From Umboniibacter marinipuniceus (GTDB taxonomy: Bacteria > Pseudomonadota > Gammaproteobacteria > Pseudomonadales > DSM-25080), in the NCBI RefSeq assembly GCF_003688415.1, contig NZ_REFJ01000006.1, forward strand, positions 1 through 64,000: a stretch of 64,000 nucleotides of DNA, in the 5' to 3' direction. The translations under genes and the position numbers were made by a program. Shown piece by piece: positions 38,594-47,994 of the stretch. The stretch's first letter is position 1; each line of letters opens with the position of its first letter. Under the pieces are notes generated by a model. It saw only the letters and a list, made by a program, of their open reading frames with translations, did no database searches and was not told where the DNA came from.

Positions 38594-39455
38594 AAGGCGC
38601 TAGTGACGACGCTGCCCTATTCGATAAAAATTCAATGATGGGCAGAAAGGCTTTGGTATTCTCACTTTCCTCATTGAAGATCGCGTAAACGCTTCGGCTT
38701 ACACGATGAATATGCTCGGCTTCAAATAGTTTTTTGTCGGCGATCAATTGCTCCACAATATTGGAGGGAAGAAAGGCAGCGCCACCATGTGATAGGAGAA
38801 ACTCTAAGGCAATGTGACTCTGCCCAGTGTGCAGGACGGGGGCGATGGCCTCATCGAAAAATTTGGCATGCTGGAGATTGAATGCAGTACCCCAATCAAC
38901 GAACAAATAGCCTACTTTGGCAATATCCTCGGCATTCGAAATCCTTTCACTACTCACAAAAACCAGGTCCATCTGACCAATCTTGCTTACTCGCAGGCCC
39001 GAGAGATTAGAGGGTTCAAACACTACTGCCATATCCAGCCTGCCGCCAAGCAGCGCTCTAACAAGTTCGCGCTGTGGGTTGATCTCGGTTCGCAAATAGA
39101 GGTCAGGAAAGGCGGTAGCCATCATTGGCAGCAAAGACTGGAGGAAGGTATCCCAGAGGTTAGACGTACCGCCAATAGAGATCTGTAAGTTTTTTTGACT
39201 TGCCACACCCACATCTTGAAGCGCAGCCTGCCAGCCGGCAAGTATATTCTCCGCATGCGGTAACAGTCGCTCACCACTCGCTGTCAGCAGGATGTTATTA
39301 CGCTCACGCGTAAAAAGCTTAACGCCGACTATATCCTCCAGTTGTTTAACACGAAAACTAATAGCTGACTGCGTTAAGTAGAGATTTTCCGCCGCGCGCC
39401 CAAAGTGACGAGTCTTCGATATCTCCAAGAAAGTTCGCAATAAATCTGTATTCAT
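38592..39455 (-). CDS. LysR-family regulator, HdfR-like
   Basis: A 287-residue LysR-type regulator has an N-terminal winged helix (MNTDLLRTFLEISKTRHFG, then RAAENLYLTQSAISFRVKQL). This region is strikingly like E. coli HdfR. The C-terminal periplasmic-binding-protein-like effector domain follows. HdfR represses flhDC in E. coli, but the target here need not be the same. It is divergent from the rimK operon, the usual arrangement for a LysR regulator and its target. GAGGTGG precedes the ATG. Confidence 0.82.
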   Translation of the reverse strand: MNTDLLRTFLEISKTRHFGRAAENLYLTQSAISFRVKQLEDIVGVKLFTRERNNILLTASGERLLPHAENILAGWQAALQDVGVASQKNLQISIGGTSNLWDTFLQSLLPMMATAFPDLYLRTEINPQRELVRALLGGRLDMAVVFEPSNLSGLRVSKIGQMDLVFVSSERISNAEDIAKVGYLFVDWGTAFNLQHAKFFDEAIAPVLHTGQSHIALEFLLSHGGAAFLPSNIVEQLIADKKLFEAEHIHRVSRSVYAIFNEESENTKAFLPIIEFLSNRAASSLAP

Positions 39456-39559
39456 GCCACCTCGATCAATATTTTTTATCGAAAATCCAAAAAGAACTCG
39501 TTTTACCTCGCAGCTACGAGCTAGTTAATATTAGCAGCATGTCATTAGCATACATATAG

Positions 39560-39571
39560 GGGCTATAGCCC
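39560..39571. promoter_or_regulatory. 12-bp palindrome between the LysR gene and rimK
   Basis: GGGCTATAGCCC is a perfect palindrome near the middle of the 200-bp divergent gap. A LysR-type site would normally show a T-N11-A core, which is not obvious, so the assignment as operator is tentative. Confidence 0.3.
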
Positions 39572-39655
39572 TTTATCAAATGCATGAACATTAAAAGTAA
39601 TATTAATCGAAGCGAACTATCCAGGGTGGATTAGGGAGTTTTAGGAGCTAAAAAC

Positions 39656-40561
39656 ATGAAAGTAGCCATTTTGTCGCGAGGCCCCAACCTCTATTCAACT
39701 CGACGCCTAAAAGAGGCAGGAGAAGCCCTTGGTCATCAGGTAGACGTTATCGATACCCTGCACTGCTACATGGACATTACTCGGAGCCGACCGGCGATTC
39801 GATATCACGGCGAAGAGTTACCCTACTATGACGCAGTCATCCCTCGAATTGGCGCCTCAATTACTTTTTACGGCACGGCCATTGTCCGCCAATTCGAAAT
39901 GATGGGGTCTTTTTGCGTTAATGAATCAGTCGCAATCAGTCGCTCTAGAGATAAGCTGCGCTCTTTACAGCTGCTTTCACGTAAAGACGTTGGCTTGCCA
40001 CGGACGGGCTTCGCGAGCAAGCCCGACAACGTAAAAGATTTGATCAAGAATGTTGGCGGCGCACCGGTGGTCATTAAGTTGCTAGAAGGCACTCAAGGGA
40101 TTGGCGTTGTATTGGCACACACCAATAAAACCGCCGAAAGTATCATTGAGGCTTTTATGGGTCTAAAGGCCAATATCTTGGTTCAGGAGTTTATTGAAGA
40201 AGCAGGCGGCGCCGACATTCGCTGCTTTGTAGTGGGCAACAAAGTGGTTGCAGCCATGAAGCGACAGGGAGCCGAAGGTGAATTCCGCTCTAATTTGCAC
40301 CGCGGTGGATCGGCCAAGCTCATTCGTTTGACCAAAGAAGAGCGAGCAACTGCACTAAAGGCGGCAAAGATTATGGGGCTTAATGTCTGTGGTGTAGACA
40401 TCTTGCAGTCAAAGAATGGTCCCGTAGTGATGGAGGTGAACTCCTCCCCAGGCTTGGAGGGCATCGAGCTTGCCACCAAGAAAGACGTTGCCTCAATGAT
40501 CTTCGAATTCATTGAAGCTAACGCCAAGCCAAATAGAAATAAGACGAAAGGAAAAGGTTAA
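39656..40561 (+). CDS. rimK: RimK-type alpha-L-glutamate ligase
   Basis: RimK adds glutamate residues to the C-terminus of ribosomal protein S6 and can make poly-alpha-glutamate. The 301-residue ATP-grasp protein matches RimK end to end: [73 protein letters not shown] and [13 protein letters not shown] (metal-binding Glu and Asn). AGGAG precedes the ATG. It is the first gene of a three-gene operon; its stop overlaps the next start by one base (TAATG). Confidence 0.93.
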   Translation: MKVAILSRGPNLYSTRRLKEAGEALGHQVDVIDTLHCYMDITRSRPAIRYHGEELPYYDAVIPRIGASITFYGTAIVRQFEMMGSFCVNESVAISRSRDKLRSLQLLSRKDVGLPRTGFASKPDNVKDLIKNVGGAPVVIKLLEGTQGIGVVLAHTNKTAESIIEAFMGLKANILVQEFIEEAGGADIRCFVVGNKVVAAMKRQGAEGEFRSNLHRGGSAKLIRLTKEERATALKAAKIMGLNVCGVDILQSKNGPVVMEVNSSPGLEGIELATKKDVASMIFEFIEANAKPNRNKTKGKG

Positions 40562-41604
40562 TGAAGCAGGAAATGCTAACTATCGCAGGTGTTGACATAC
40601 CGCCGGGACATAGCATGCGCCTAGAAATCCCTGTGGCTAAACTCTACACGGATACGGACATCTCGATACCGATACACGTGGTCCGCGCTAAGAAGCCGGG
40701 CCCTAACGTATTTGTTTCCGCCGCGGTCCACGGTGATGAACTCAATGGCGTCGAGATTATTCGCCGACTGATTAATTCCAAGTACCTCAATCTCAAGGCA
40801 GGGAGTTTGATCCTAGTGCCAATGGTGAATGTGTACGGAGTGCTTAATCAAAGCCGTTACATGCCGGATAGACGTGATTTGAACCGCAGCTTCCCGGGCT
40901 CAGAAAAGGGATCGCTGGCAGGTCGCGTGGCCTCCATCTTCCTTGAAGAAGTGGTCAGGCATTGCGACTATGGGATTGATTTGCATACGGGAGCAATTCA
41001 CCGCTCAAACTTACCGCAAATTCGCGCCAATTTATCTGACCCCGAAACGAAAAAGTTATCGGAAGCATTTGGCGTACCGGTATTACTGAACGCCAACCTG
41101 AGGGATGGCTCGCTGAGGCAATCTGCGGTGGAGTGGGACACTAAAATTCTACTGTACGAAGCAGGTCAGGCGTTACGTTTAGATGAGATTTCTATTCGGG
41201 CAGGCGTTAGAGGCGTGGTCAATGTTCTGAATGAGCTTGGACTTTTAAAGCGAAAGGTGAAGAGAAAGAAAGTTGAATTCTTCGTTGCCAACACCAGCAC
41301 TTGGATCAGAGCTGGCGCTAGCGGCATTGTCAACACGCTTAAAGAGCTCGGCGACCAGGTTGTCAAAGGCGACATCCTCGCCGATATTGGCAACCCGTTT
41401 GGTGATAGTTTAGGCAAAGTGATCGCCAATAAGTCGGGTATCATTATTGGTAAGCAAAACATCCCCCTTGTTCAAGAGGGTGATGCGATGTTTCACATTG
41501 CTTACTTCTCAGAGAGCGACGAGAGTATTGCCTCGGAGATTGAAGAAATGCATGAAATACTGGAAGAAAGCTCCGAGCTATCCAACCAGGATATTACGCG
41601 CTAA
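40561..41604 (+). CDS. succinylglutamate desuccinylase / aspartoacylase family zinc hydrolase
   Basis: A 347-residue M14-like zinc carboxylate-amide hydrolase. The metal site His-x2-Glu is in AAVHGDELNGVEIIRRL and the third ligand in GIDLHTGAIHR. DRRDLNRSFPGSEKG is the substrate-binding Arg/Asn block, and YEAGQALRLDE carries the likely catalytic Glu. A C-terminal barrel-like domain (about 250-330) is typical of the AstE/AspA superfamily. It is not in an ast arginine-catabolism operon. Being translationally coupled to rimK suggests it removes or recycles a glutamyl or N-acyl-amino acid product of that system. The substrate is unknown. Confidence 0.85.
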   Translation: MKQEMLTIAGVDIPPGHSMRLEIPVAKLYTDTDISIPIHVVRAKKPGPNVFVSAAVHGDELNGVEIIRRLINSKYLNLKAGSLILVPMVNVYGVLNQSRYMPDRRDLNRSFPGSEKGSLAGRVASIFLEEVVRHCDYGIDLHTGAIHRSNLPQIRANLSDPETKKLSEAFGVPVLLNANLRDGSLRQSAVEWDTKILLYEAGQALRLDEISIRAGVRGVVNVLNELGLLKRKVKRKKVEFFVANTSTWIRAGASGIVNTLKELGDQVVKGDILADIGNPFGDSLGKVIANKSGIIIGKQNIPLVQEGDAMFHIAYFSESDESIASEIEEMHEILEESSELSNQDITR

Positions 41605-41769
41605 TACATTGTTAACGCGGGGTACCAGCGCCCCGCCTTCGTATTCCGTCACTTTAAAGTGAATGAAGAGTATGAGAATTTAGAACCGAGGTATGTTCAT
41701 CCGCTAGCCATCATGAGTGAATAGGATAGTCAGCTAGTAATGAAGTACCTCAACAGAAAGGTTAATAGA

Positions 41770-42204
41770 ATGAGTGATTCAAAGATTATTTTGGGGGCCT
41801 TGGAAGTATGTAGCCTACCAGAACTTGGTATTGCCCAGATGGATATGCGGGTAGACACAGGTGCTAAAACATCATCCTTGCATGTTGATAACATTCAGCG
41901 AGTGAAGAAAAATGGCAAGAGCGTGGTGAGCTTTGACATCCATCCTGATATGCATAATGTGGACAGGGTGATTTCCTGCGAAGCGCCGTTAACGGACATC
42001 CGCAGGATTAAATCCTCGAATGGCAACTCCGAAGAACGATACGTCATAAGGAGCTTGCTCGATATCGGCGGGCATTCTTGGCCTATCGAGATTACCCTCA
42101 CCGATAGGTCAGACATGACGTATCTAATGTTGCTGGGGCGACAGGGTATGAGTGATAGGGTATTGGTAGATCCATCGGAAACATTTTTGATGTCGAGTGA
42201 CTAA
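41770..42204 (+). CDS. RimB-like retropepsin-fold protease (ATP-dependent zinc protease family)
   Basis: A 144-residue protein with the single-domain aspartic protease signature DTGAKTSSLH near residue 29. The family C-terminal block LMLLGRQGMSDRVLVDP is also present. The family name says zinc protease, but the fold and DTG motif are those of retropepsins. RimB of Pseudomonas belongs here and acts with RimK on S6 modification. The ATG at 41770 with AAGG upstream gives the family N-terminus (ILGALEVCSLPELGI). It follows the acylase after 165 bp, so it may have its own promoter. Confidence 0.8.
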   Translation: MSDSKIILGALEVCSLPELGIAQMDMRVDTGAKTSSLHVDNIQRVKKNGKSVVSFDIHPDMHNVDRVISCEAPLTDIRRIKSSNGNSEERYVIRSLLDIGGHSWPIEITLTDRSDMTYLMLLGRQGMSDRVLVDPSETFLMSSD

Positions 42205-42282
42205 GACCAACAGCTCATGGCACCGGCATTCAATGTCTAAAGTGCAGAATCCATACGTGGCGTCTGTTGCTGTTGTTATCGT

Positions 42283-42302
42283 GTTTTGTTTGGTAACAAA
42301 AC
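42283..42302. repeat. perfect hairpin GTTTTGTT / AACAAAAC
   Basis: An 8-bp inverted repeat with a TGGT loop, 79 bp after the RimB-like gene. It lacks a T-run, so termination is uncertain. The rest of the 281-bp gap to ssb contains only the ssb terminator. Confidence 0.4.
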
Positions 42303-42363
42303 CCATAGTGCGAACGGCGTCACCTTGTCTATCTTCTTATTTACCTAAATGCCGTGATGAACC

Positions 42364-42402
42364 AAAAAAAAGCCCTTCAAATGTTTACACACTCAAAGGG
42401 CC
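42364..42402 (-). terminator. rho-independent terminator of ssb
   Basis: On the minus strand GCCCTT / AAGGGC arms around a partly paired loop are followed by eight T residues. It lies 84 bp past the ssb stop. Confidence 0.75.
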
Positions 42403-42485
42403 TTATTTTTCATTTATTGCCTGTAAAACCAATCTATTCGGTAAATCTGATTGTGAGTTACTTAACAATAACTACTTTATCTCAT

Positions 42486-43136
42486 TCAGAACGGAATATC
42501 GTCATCGAAAGAATCAAAGCTTGGTGCTGGCTGAGACTGCGCTGGACGCTGAGCAGACTGTTGCGGAGCCTGGCCCGGGTGCGGCTGCTGAGCCTGCGGA
42601 GCGCGCTGAGGCGCCTGTTGAGGAGCTGGCTGTTGGTAGCTAGGCTGTTGCGGCGCTGACTGCTGAGGAGCAGCCTGCTGTGCCGGCTGTTGATACGCAT
42701 TTTGCTGTGGCGCAGAAGGCGCTGATGCATACGGATCCGCGTAAGCTCCACCCGGCGCTGATGTATTCACTGCCGCTGCGTTGCCTGAAGCACCCGCACC
42801 ACGGCTGTCCAGCATTTGCATTTCATTCGCCACGATTTCTGTGGTGTAGCGATCTTGACCTTGCTGATCTTGCCACTTACGGGTGCGCAAAGATCCCTCG
42901 ATATAAACCTTGCTACCCTTCTTCAGGTACTGACCAGCAATTTCAGCCAGCTTGTTGAAAAACACAACGCGGTGCCACTCGGTACGTTCTTGCGCCTGAC
43001 CGGTGTTCTTGTCCTTCCAACTTTCTGATGTTGCGATGGTGATATTGGTAATGGCCGCACCAGCCTGGGTGTAACGACTTTCAGGATCGTTCCCCAAATT
43101 ACCTACCAAGATCACTTTATTAATACCACGGGCCAT
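42486..43136 (-). CDS. ssb: single-stranded DNA-binding protein
   Basis: SSB coats single-stranded DNA in replication, recombination and repair. The 216-residue protein has an N-terminal OB fold ([20 protein letters not shown] ... [18 protein letters not shown]). A long linker (about residues 115-205) is very rich in Gln, Pro and Ala. The acidic partner-binding tip [10 protein letters not shown] is intact. The linker is longer than in E. coli SSB (178 residues in total). The ATG at 43136 is chosen because it gives the standard MARG start. The order ssb-MFS-uvrA matches Pseudomonas. Confidence 0.96.
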   Translation of the reverse strand: MARGINKVILVGNLGNDPESRYTQAGAAITNITIATSESWKDKNTGQAQERTEWHRVVFFNKLAEIAGQYLKKGSKVYIEGSLRTRKWQDQQGQDRYTTEIVANEMQMLDSRGAGASGNAAAVNTSAPGGAYADPYASAPSAPQQNAYQQPAQQAAPQQSAPQQPSYQQPAPQQAPQRAPQAQQPHPGQAPQQSAQRPAQSQPAPSFDSFDDDIPF

Positions 43137-43259
43137 TGTGTCCACCTGCCATTTAATTTGTTATTTAATTGCCTAGAATACCGAAGTCAGCGACTAGATG
43201 CATCACCTAATCGAGCGGAATTTCGCGACGGTTCAATTGTCTGACGAACGGATGCCCGC

Positions 43260-44582
43260 CTAGGGCTGCAGGCGTAAATCCACTTGCTTAGAATCGAACC
43301 GAGGCTTATCTACTTTTAAGTATACGCGCTGGCTAGCTACATCGAAGCGAACGCTCTCCACGCCGCTGATCTCCACTAATGCGGCGAGTTCTTCCGCCGA
43401 TGTCTTAGCGGTTACCGGCCACGAAACGTTGGTAAGGTAACGAACGGGCGCCATAAAGCTGATACACAAACCCCAGATCGCCATTCCGCCAAAGGCCACC
43501 GCATAGGCTGCTTGCGGGCCAAAATTTGCTACCGCAGAACCCGCGATAACAGCGCCAAAAAAGGCGCCTGTAAATTGAGCCGTAGAAAAAACCCCCATGG
43601 CTGCGCCGCGTCGTCCTGCCGGCGCGATCTTGCTCACTAAACTAGGTAGTAGGGCCTCGGAAAGATTAAAGCCAACAAAGAACAACCAAAGCCCGAGTAC
43701 TAGCCATTCAATAGTAGCGGAGGTAAACAGCACAGCAGTAGCCGCTAACAACACCAACACGGCTACACGCAAGGCTGCGCGCATTCGCCGCTTTACTTCT
43801 GCCAAAATAATCAGCGGCAACATCGCCACAAAACTCGTTCCAATAATCAGCAAATAGAACCAGCTCAACTGGACTTGAGTGACCAACTGGTAATCTGCCA
43901 ACACCGTTGGCACCACCAGAAATATCGCCATCAGCGCACCGTGAAGGACAAATACTCCCAATGCGGCACGCAACAACTCTGCTCCGGTTAACACCTCACG
44001 AATACCCACAGCTTTCACGTCATTGTGAAGCAATCTCTCCGGTGGCGTAGGCACAACGACGAGCACGAGCAAGATAGCTACCACCGCCAACAATCCGCCA
44101 GCGAAGAACAGGCCGGACAGGCCCACTAGGTGATAGATCCAAGGCCCCAACACCATCGCCAGCGCAAAGGCCACGCCAATACTGGCACCAATGGAAGCCA
44201 TCGCTCTCGCGCGCTTGTCCTCAGGGGTAAGGTCGGCCAATAGGGCCATGACCGTTGCAGCTATGGCTCCGGCACCCTGCAGTGCCCGACCAATGATAAT
44301 CCCCCAGACAGAGTCACTCACACCGGCGATCACACTACCAACAATAAACATCAACAAACCGCCAATAATGATTGGCTTACGGCCAACACGGTCTGACCAA
44401 GCGGCCAGTGGCAATTGCAGCACGCCCTGTGACGCGCCGTAAATGCCGAGCGCCCAACCAATGGTTTCAGCGTCCGCATCGGGATAGGCGTCCAAGGCCA
44501 AGCTCAACACAGGTAGCACCATGAAGAGGCCAAGCATTCTTACCATATAAACTGCAGATAATCCGATCAGAGCTTGAGACAT
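43260..44582 (-). CDS. MFS transporter with C-terminal YAM domain (YajR-like)
   Basis: A 440-residue major facilitator protein with 12 hydrophobic segments. It has the MFS motif A, AWSDRVGRKPIIIGG, after the second helix and the motif PETL-like region in the middle. Residues after about 385 form a soluble tail (SWPVTAKTSAEELAALVEIS ... VYLKVDKPRFD). The tail resembles the ferredoxin-like YAM domain of E. coli YajR. The transported substrate is unknown; a drug or metabolite export role is inferred from the family. It is divergent from uvrA. Confidence 0.85.
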   Translation of the reverse strand: MSQALIGLSAVYMVRMLGLFMVLPVLSLALDAYPDADAETIGWALGIYGASQGVLQLPLAAWSDRVGRKPIIIGGLLMFIVGSVIAGVSDSVWGIIIGRALQGAGAIAATVMALLADLTPEDKRARAMASIGASIGVAFALAMVLGPWIYHLVGLSGLFFAGGLLAVVAILLVLVVVPTPPERLLHNDVKAVGIREVLTGAELLRAALGVFVLHGALMAIFLVVPTVLADYQLVTQVQLSWFYLLIIGTSFVAMLPLIILAEVKRRMRAALRVAVLVLLAATAVLFTSATIEWLVLGLWLFFVGFNLSEALLPSLVSKIAPAGRRGAAMGVFSTAQFTGAFFGAVIAGSAVANFGPQAAYAVAFGGMAIWGLCISFMAPVRYLTNVSWPVTAKTSAEELAALVEISGVESVRFDVASQRVYLKVDKPRFDSKQVDLRLQP

Positions 44583-44692
44583 ATTCGCCTTGTTCGTCGT
44601 ATAAGGTCTTTTGGTGTAGCGAAACGAAAACTCACTACCCCATTAATTGAATACCGAAGTATACTGAACCGATGGCATAAATAGGTAGTCTG

Positions 44693-47521
44693 ATGGATAA
44701 AATTTCTCTTCGCGGCGCTCGCACCCACAATTTAAAGAATATCGACTTGGATCTTCCTCGCGATAAGTTAATTGTCATTACTGGTCTCTCAGGTTCCGGC
44801 AAGAGTAGCTTGGCGTTCGATACGCTCTACGCCGAGGGCCAACGACGCTACGTTGAATCGCTCTCAACCTACGCCAGACAGTTCCTCTCGATGATGGAGA
44901 AGCCCGATATGGATCATATCGAAGGGCTATCCCCGGCTATTTCCATTGAGCAGAAATCAACGTCGCACAACCCCCGCTCTACTGTTGGCACGATTACTGA
45001 GATTTATGACTACCTCCGCCTACTATACGCCCGCGTAGGTGAACCGCGCTGCCCTGACCACCACGAACCACTGACGGCACGAACAGTGTCAGAGATGGTA
45101 GATACCGTCTTGGCCCTTGAAGAGGGCAGCAAGATCATGCTGCTGGCACCAGTAGTTCGGGAGCGTAAGGGTGAGCACATTCATCTGTTCGAAAAGCTTC
45201 GGGCTCAAGGTTTCATCCGCGTTCGCATTGATGGCATCATTACCGACCTCGATGACCTACCTGAACTAGACAAGAAAAAGAAGCACACCATTGATGTAGT
45301 GGTAGATCGACTGAAAGTTCGCGATGACATTCAGCTTCGTCTGGCCGAGAGTTTTGAGACGGCCCTAGAGTTGGCTGAAGGTTTAGCAACAATTGCCTGG
45401 ATTGACGGCGAGCATGATGAGATTCTCTTGAGTGCGAAATACGCTTGCCCAATCTGTGACTACAGCCTTAAGGAACTTGAGCCACGGCTATTCTCATTCA
45501 ATAACCCTGCCGGTGCCTGCCCCAGTTGCGATGGTTTAGGAATTCGTCAGTTCATTGATCCTGAGCTCGTCATTCAAGACGAAGAATTGTCGCTCGCCGA
45601 GGGTGCGATTCGCGGCTGGGATCGCCGCAACGTGTATTACTTCCATCTCCTCACCTCACTGGCTGATCATCTAGGCTTTAACGTTGAGACACCTTGGAAG
45701 CAACTCACTGCAGCGCAACATCACTTAATTCTCCAAGGGTCAAAGGAAGAAATTGATTTCTCCTATGTGAATGATCGCGGCGACGTTCACCGTCGACGCC
45801 ATCGCTTCGAGGGAATCATTCCCAACATGTCTCGTCGCTACCACGAGACAGAGTCCAACTCAGTCCGCGAAGAGATGGCCAAGTACCATAGTCAGCAGAG
45901 CTGCCCAGAGTGCAACGGTTCGCGACTTTGTCGTGCCGCTCGACACGTTTTTGTTGATGAAAAAACGATTTCTGAAATTACGGAAATGTCGGTAGGCCGC
46001 AGCTATGAGTACTTCGAACAGCTTGGCTTTAACGGCGCTAAAGCCGAAATTGCCGATAAGATATTAAAGGAACTCAAGGATCGCTTCCGATTCTTGAATG
46101 ACGTGGGGCTTAATTATCTTAGCCTCAATCGCTCCGCTGATACCCTATCGGGTGGTGAAGCGCAGCGTATTCGCCTTGCCTCACAAATTGGCGCAGGGTT
46201 AGTGGGCGTTATGTATATCCTTGATGAACCTAGTATTGGACTTCATCAACGAGACAACGAACGCCTGTTGAATACCTTAACGCGACTGCGTGATTTAGGT
46301 AACACCGTTATCGTGGTAGAACACGATGAAGACGCCATACGACTCGCCGACTACATTGTTGATATTGGCCCAGGAGCTGGCGTTAACGGCGGAGAAATTG
46401 TTGCTGAAGGCACCTACCAACAGATCCTAAAGAGTGAGCGATCACTTACTGCGAAGTATCTATCTGGCGTGGAAGAGATAGCCATTCCCGCTGTTCGTAA
46501 TGCCGCCAAGAATAACCAGTTCTTGACGCTAAGCGGGTGCCAAGGAAATAACCTGCAAAACGTCACCCTTGAGCTGCCTGTAGGCGTATTTACCTGCGTT
46601 ACCGGCGTGTCTGGCTCGGGGAAGTCTACGCTAATTAATCGAACGCTTTACCCGTTGGCAGCCACGGCGTTAAACCGCGCAACCACACTCAAGGCCGATG
46701 AGTATGGCACCATAGCAGGACTAGATCATTTCGATAAATGTATCGATATCAACCAGAGCCCTATTGGGCGAACACCTCGTTCGAACCCGGCAACCTATAC
46801 CGGCATGTTTACGCCCATACGGGAACTATTCGCCGGCACGCAAGAAGCACGCTCACGCGGCTATAAGCCAGGTAGATTTTCATTCAACGTTAAAGGTGGA
46901 CGCTGTGAGGCGTGTCAGGGCGATGGCGTAACGAAGGTAGAGATGCACTTCTTACCTGACGTTTATGTACCCTGCGATATCTGCTCGGGTAAACGCTATA
47001 ACCGCGAAACACTAGAGATCCTCTATAAGGGCAAGAATATTCACGATGTGCTTGAGATGAGCATTGAAGAGGCATTGGAGTTCTTCGATGCCGTACCATC
47101 TATTCGCAATCGCCTGCAGACATTGATTGACGTGGGGCTAACCTATATCAGGCTAGGGCAAGCTGCCACCACGCTATCCGGCGGAGAAGCACAGCGAGTT
47201 AAACTAGCCAAGGAGCTATCCCGCCGAGACACTGGTCAGACGCTCTACATCCTTGATGAGCCAACTACCGGCCTTCATTTTCATGATATTAAGCAACTGC
47301 TGCATGTTCTGCACCGTCTTCGTGACCACGGCAACACCATTGTGGTGATTGAACACAATCTGGATGTCATTAAAACGGCTGACCATATTATTGATATTGG
47401 CCCCGAGGGCGGCTCCGGTGGCGGCCAAATTGTTGCCGCTGGCACACCGGAAGAAGTCGCTCAGATCGCCAAGTCACATACGGGCGTCTTTCTCAAACCC
47501 ATGTTGGAGAAGAAAAAATGA
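44693..47521 (+). CDS. uvrA: excinuclease ABC subunit A
   Basis: UvrA recognises DNA damage and loads UvrB in nucleotide excision repair. The 942-residue protein has two ABC modules with Walker A sites [13 protein letters not shown] and [13 protein letters not shown]. The signatures are [16 protein letters not shown] and [16 protein letters not shown]. Two zinc modules (CPICDY ... CPSC and CEACQGDG ... CDIC) are present. AGGTAG precedes the ATG. I did not see a LexA box (CTGT-N8-ACAG) in the short upstream region, which differs from E. coli. Confidence 0.98.
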   Translation: MDKISLRGARTHNLKNIDLDLPRDKLIVITGLSGSGKSSLAFDTLYAEGQRRYVESLSTYARQFLSMMEKPDMDHIEGLSPAISIEQKSTSHNPRSTVGTITEIYDYLRLLYARVGEPRCPDHHEPLTARTVSEMVDTVLALEEGSKIMLLAPVVRERKGEHIHLFEKLRAQGFIRVRIDGIITDLDDLPELDKKKKHTIDVVVDRLKVRDDIQLRLAESFETALELAEGLATIAWIDGEHDEILLSAKYACPICDYSLKELEPRLFSFNNPAGACPSCDGLGIRQFIDPELVIQDEELSLAEGAIRGWDRRNVYYFHLLTSLADHLGFNVETPWKQLTAAQHHLILQGSKEEIDFSYVNDRGDVHRRRHRFEGIIPNMSRRYHETESNSVREEMAKYHSQQSCPECNGSRLCRAARHVFVDEKTISEITEMSVGRSYEYFEQLGFNGAKAEIADKILKELKDRFRFLNDVGLNYLSLNRSADTLSGGEAQRIRLASQIGAGLVGVMYILDEPSIGLHQRDNERLLNTLTRLRDLGNTVIVVEHDEDAIRLADYIVDIGPGAGVNGGEIVAEGTYQQILKSERSLTAKYLSGVEEIAIPAVRNAAKNNQFLTLSGCQGNNLQNVTLELPVGVFTCVTGVSGSGKSTLINRTLYPLAATALNRATTLKADEYGTIAGLDHFDKCIDINQSPIGRTPRSNPATYTGMFTPIRELFAGTQEARSRGYKPGRFSFNVKGGRCEACQGDGVTKVEMHFLPDVYVPCDICSGKRYNRETLEILYKGKNIHDVLEMSIEEALEFFDAVPSIRNRLQTLIDVGLTYIRLGQAATTLSGGEAQRVKLAKELSRRDTGQTLYILDEPTTGLHFHDIKQLLHVLHRLRDHGNTIVVIEHNLDVIKTADHIIDIGPEGGSGGGQIVAAGTPEEVAQIAKSHTGVFLKPMLEKKK

Positions 47522-47925
47522 GCTGGGAGCTAGATGGAAGATTGGCAGCCGATACCGTACTCGTTGCGGATTCCAGCGCCTTTCAACTTCGACTTTTAAA
47601 TGATCATCGCTACGAGTGGCTAATTCTTGTTCCTAAGATTGCCAACGTCACCGAACTCTTTGAATTGCCAAGTCTGCATCAACAGCAACTTTTACAAATT
47701 TGTAATAGTGCGAGCGAGAAGCTACTTGGCGAGCGTCACTGCGATAAGGTCAATGCCGGTTATCTTGGCAATGTGGTGGCGCAGTTTCACTTTCATATTG
47801 TTGGTCGTAGAATGGACGATCCGGCATGGCCGGGGCCCGTTTGGGGTCACTCAGCCCGCGAATCAGCCCGCGACGAAGTCATTGCCGAGCGCTGTGAGTA
47901 CTGGCGAGCACTTCGCTTGGTCTAA
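47518..47925 (+). CDS. HIT-like family protein
   Basis: A 135-residue protein of the HIT (histidine triad) superfamily. The motif region reads [12 protein letters not shown]: the first histidine of the H-x-H-x-H triad is Gln, but the last two are kept. This variant, followed by [10 protein letters not shown], is common in a proteobacterial subgroup. Nucleotidyl hydrolase or transferase activity is likely from the family but the substrate is unknown. The start overlaps the uvrA stop (ATGA), suggesting coupled translation. Confidence 0.85.
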   Translation: MSWELDGRLAADTVLVADSSAFQLRLLNDHRYEWLILVPKIANVTELFELPSLHQQQLLQICNSASEKLLGERHCDKVNAGYLGNVVAQFHFHIVGRRMDDPAWPGPVWGHSARESARDEVIAERCEYWRALRLV

Positions 47926-47994
47926 CAATTACCGTAGCGAACGGGTAGAGTATGTTAAACTCAGTTAAATTAACCTACTCTGGTGTAACGAATT

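Noticed and set aside
42197-42643. Plus-strand frame overlapping the end of ssb
   Set aside because: It lies across the ssb terminator and antisense to the Gln/Pro-rich linker; composition explains its length.
44583-44692. LexA (SOS) box upstream of uvrA
   Set aside because: No CTGT-N8-ACAG-like sequence was found, although one is expected from E. coli. A divergent LexA consensus cannot be excluded.
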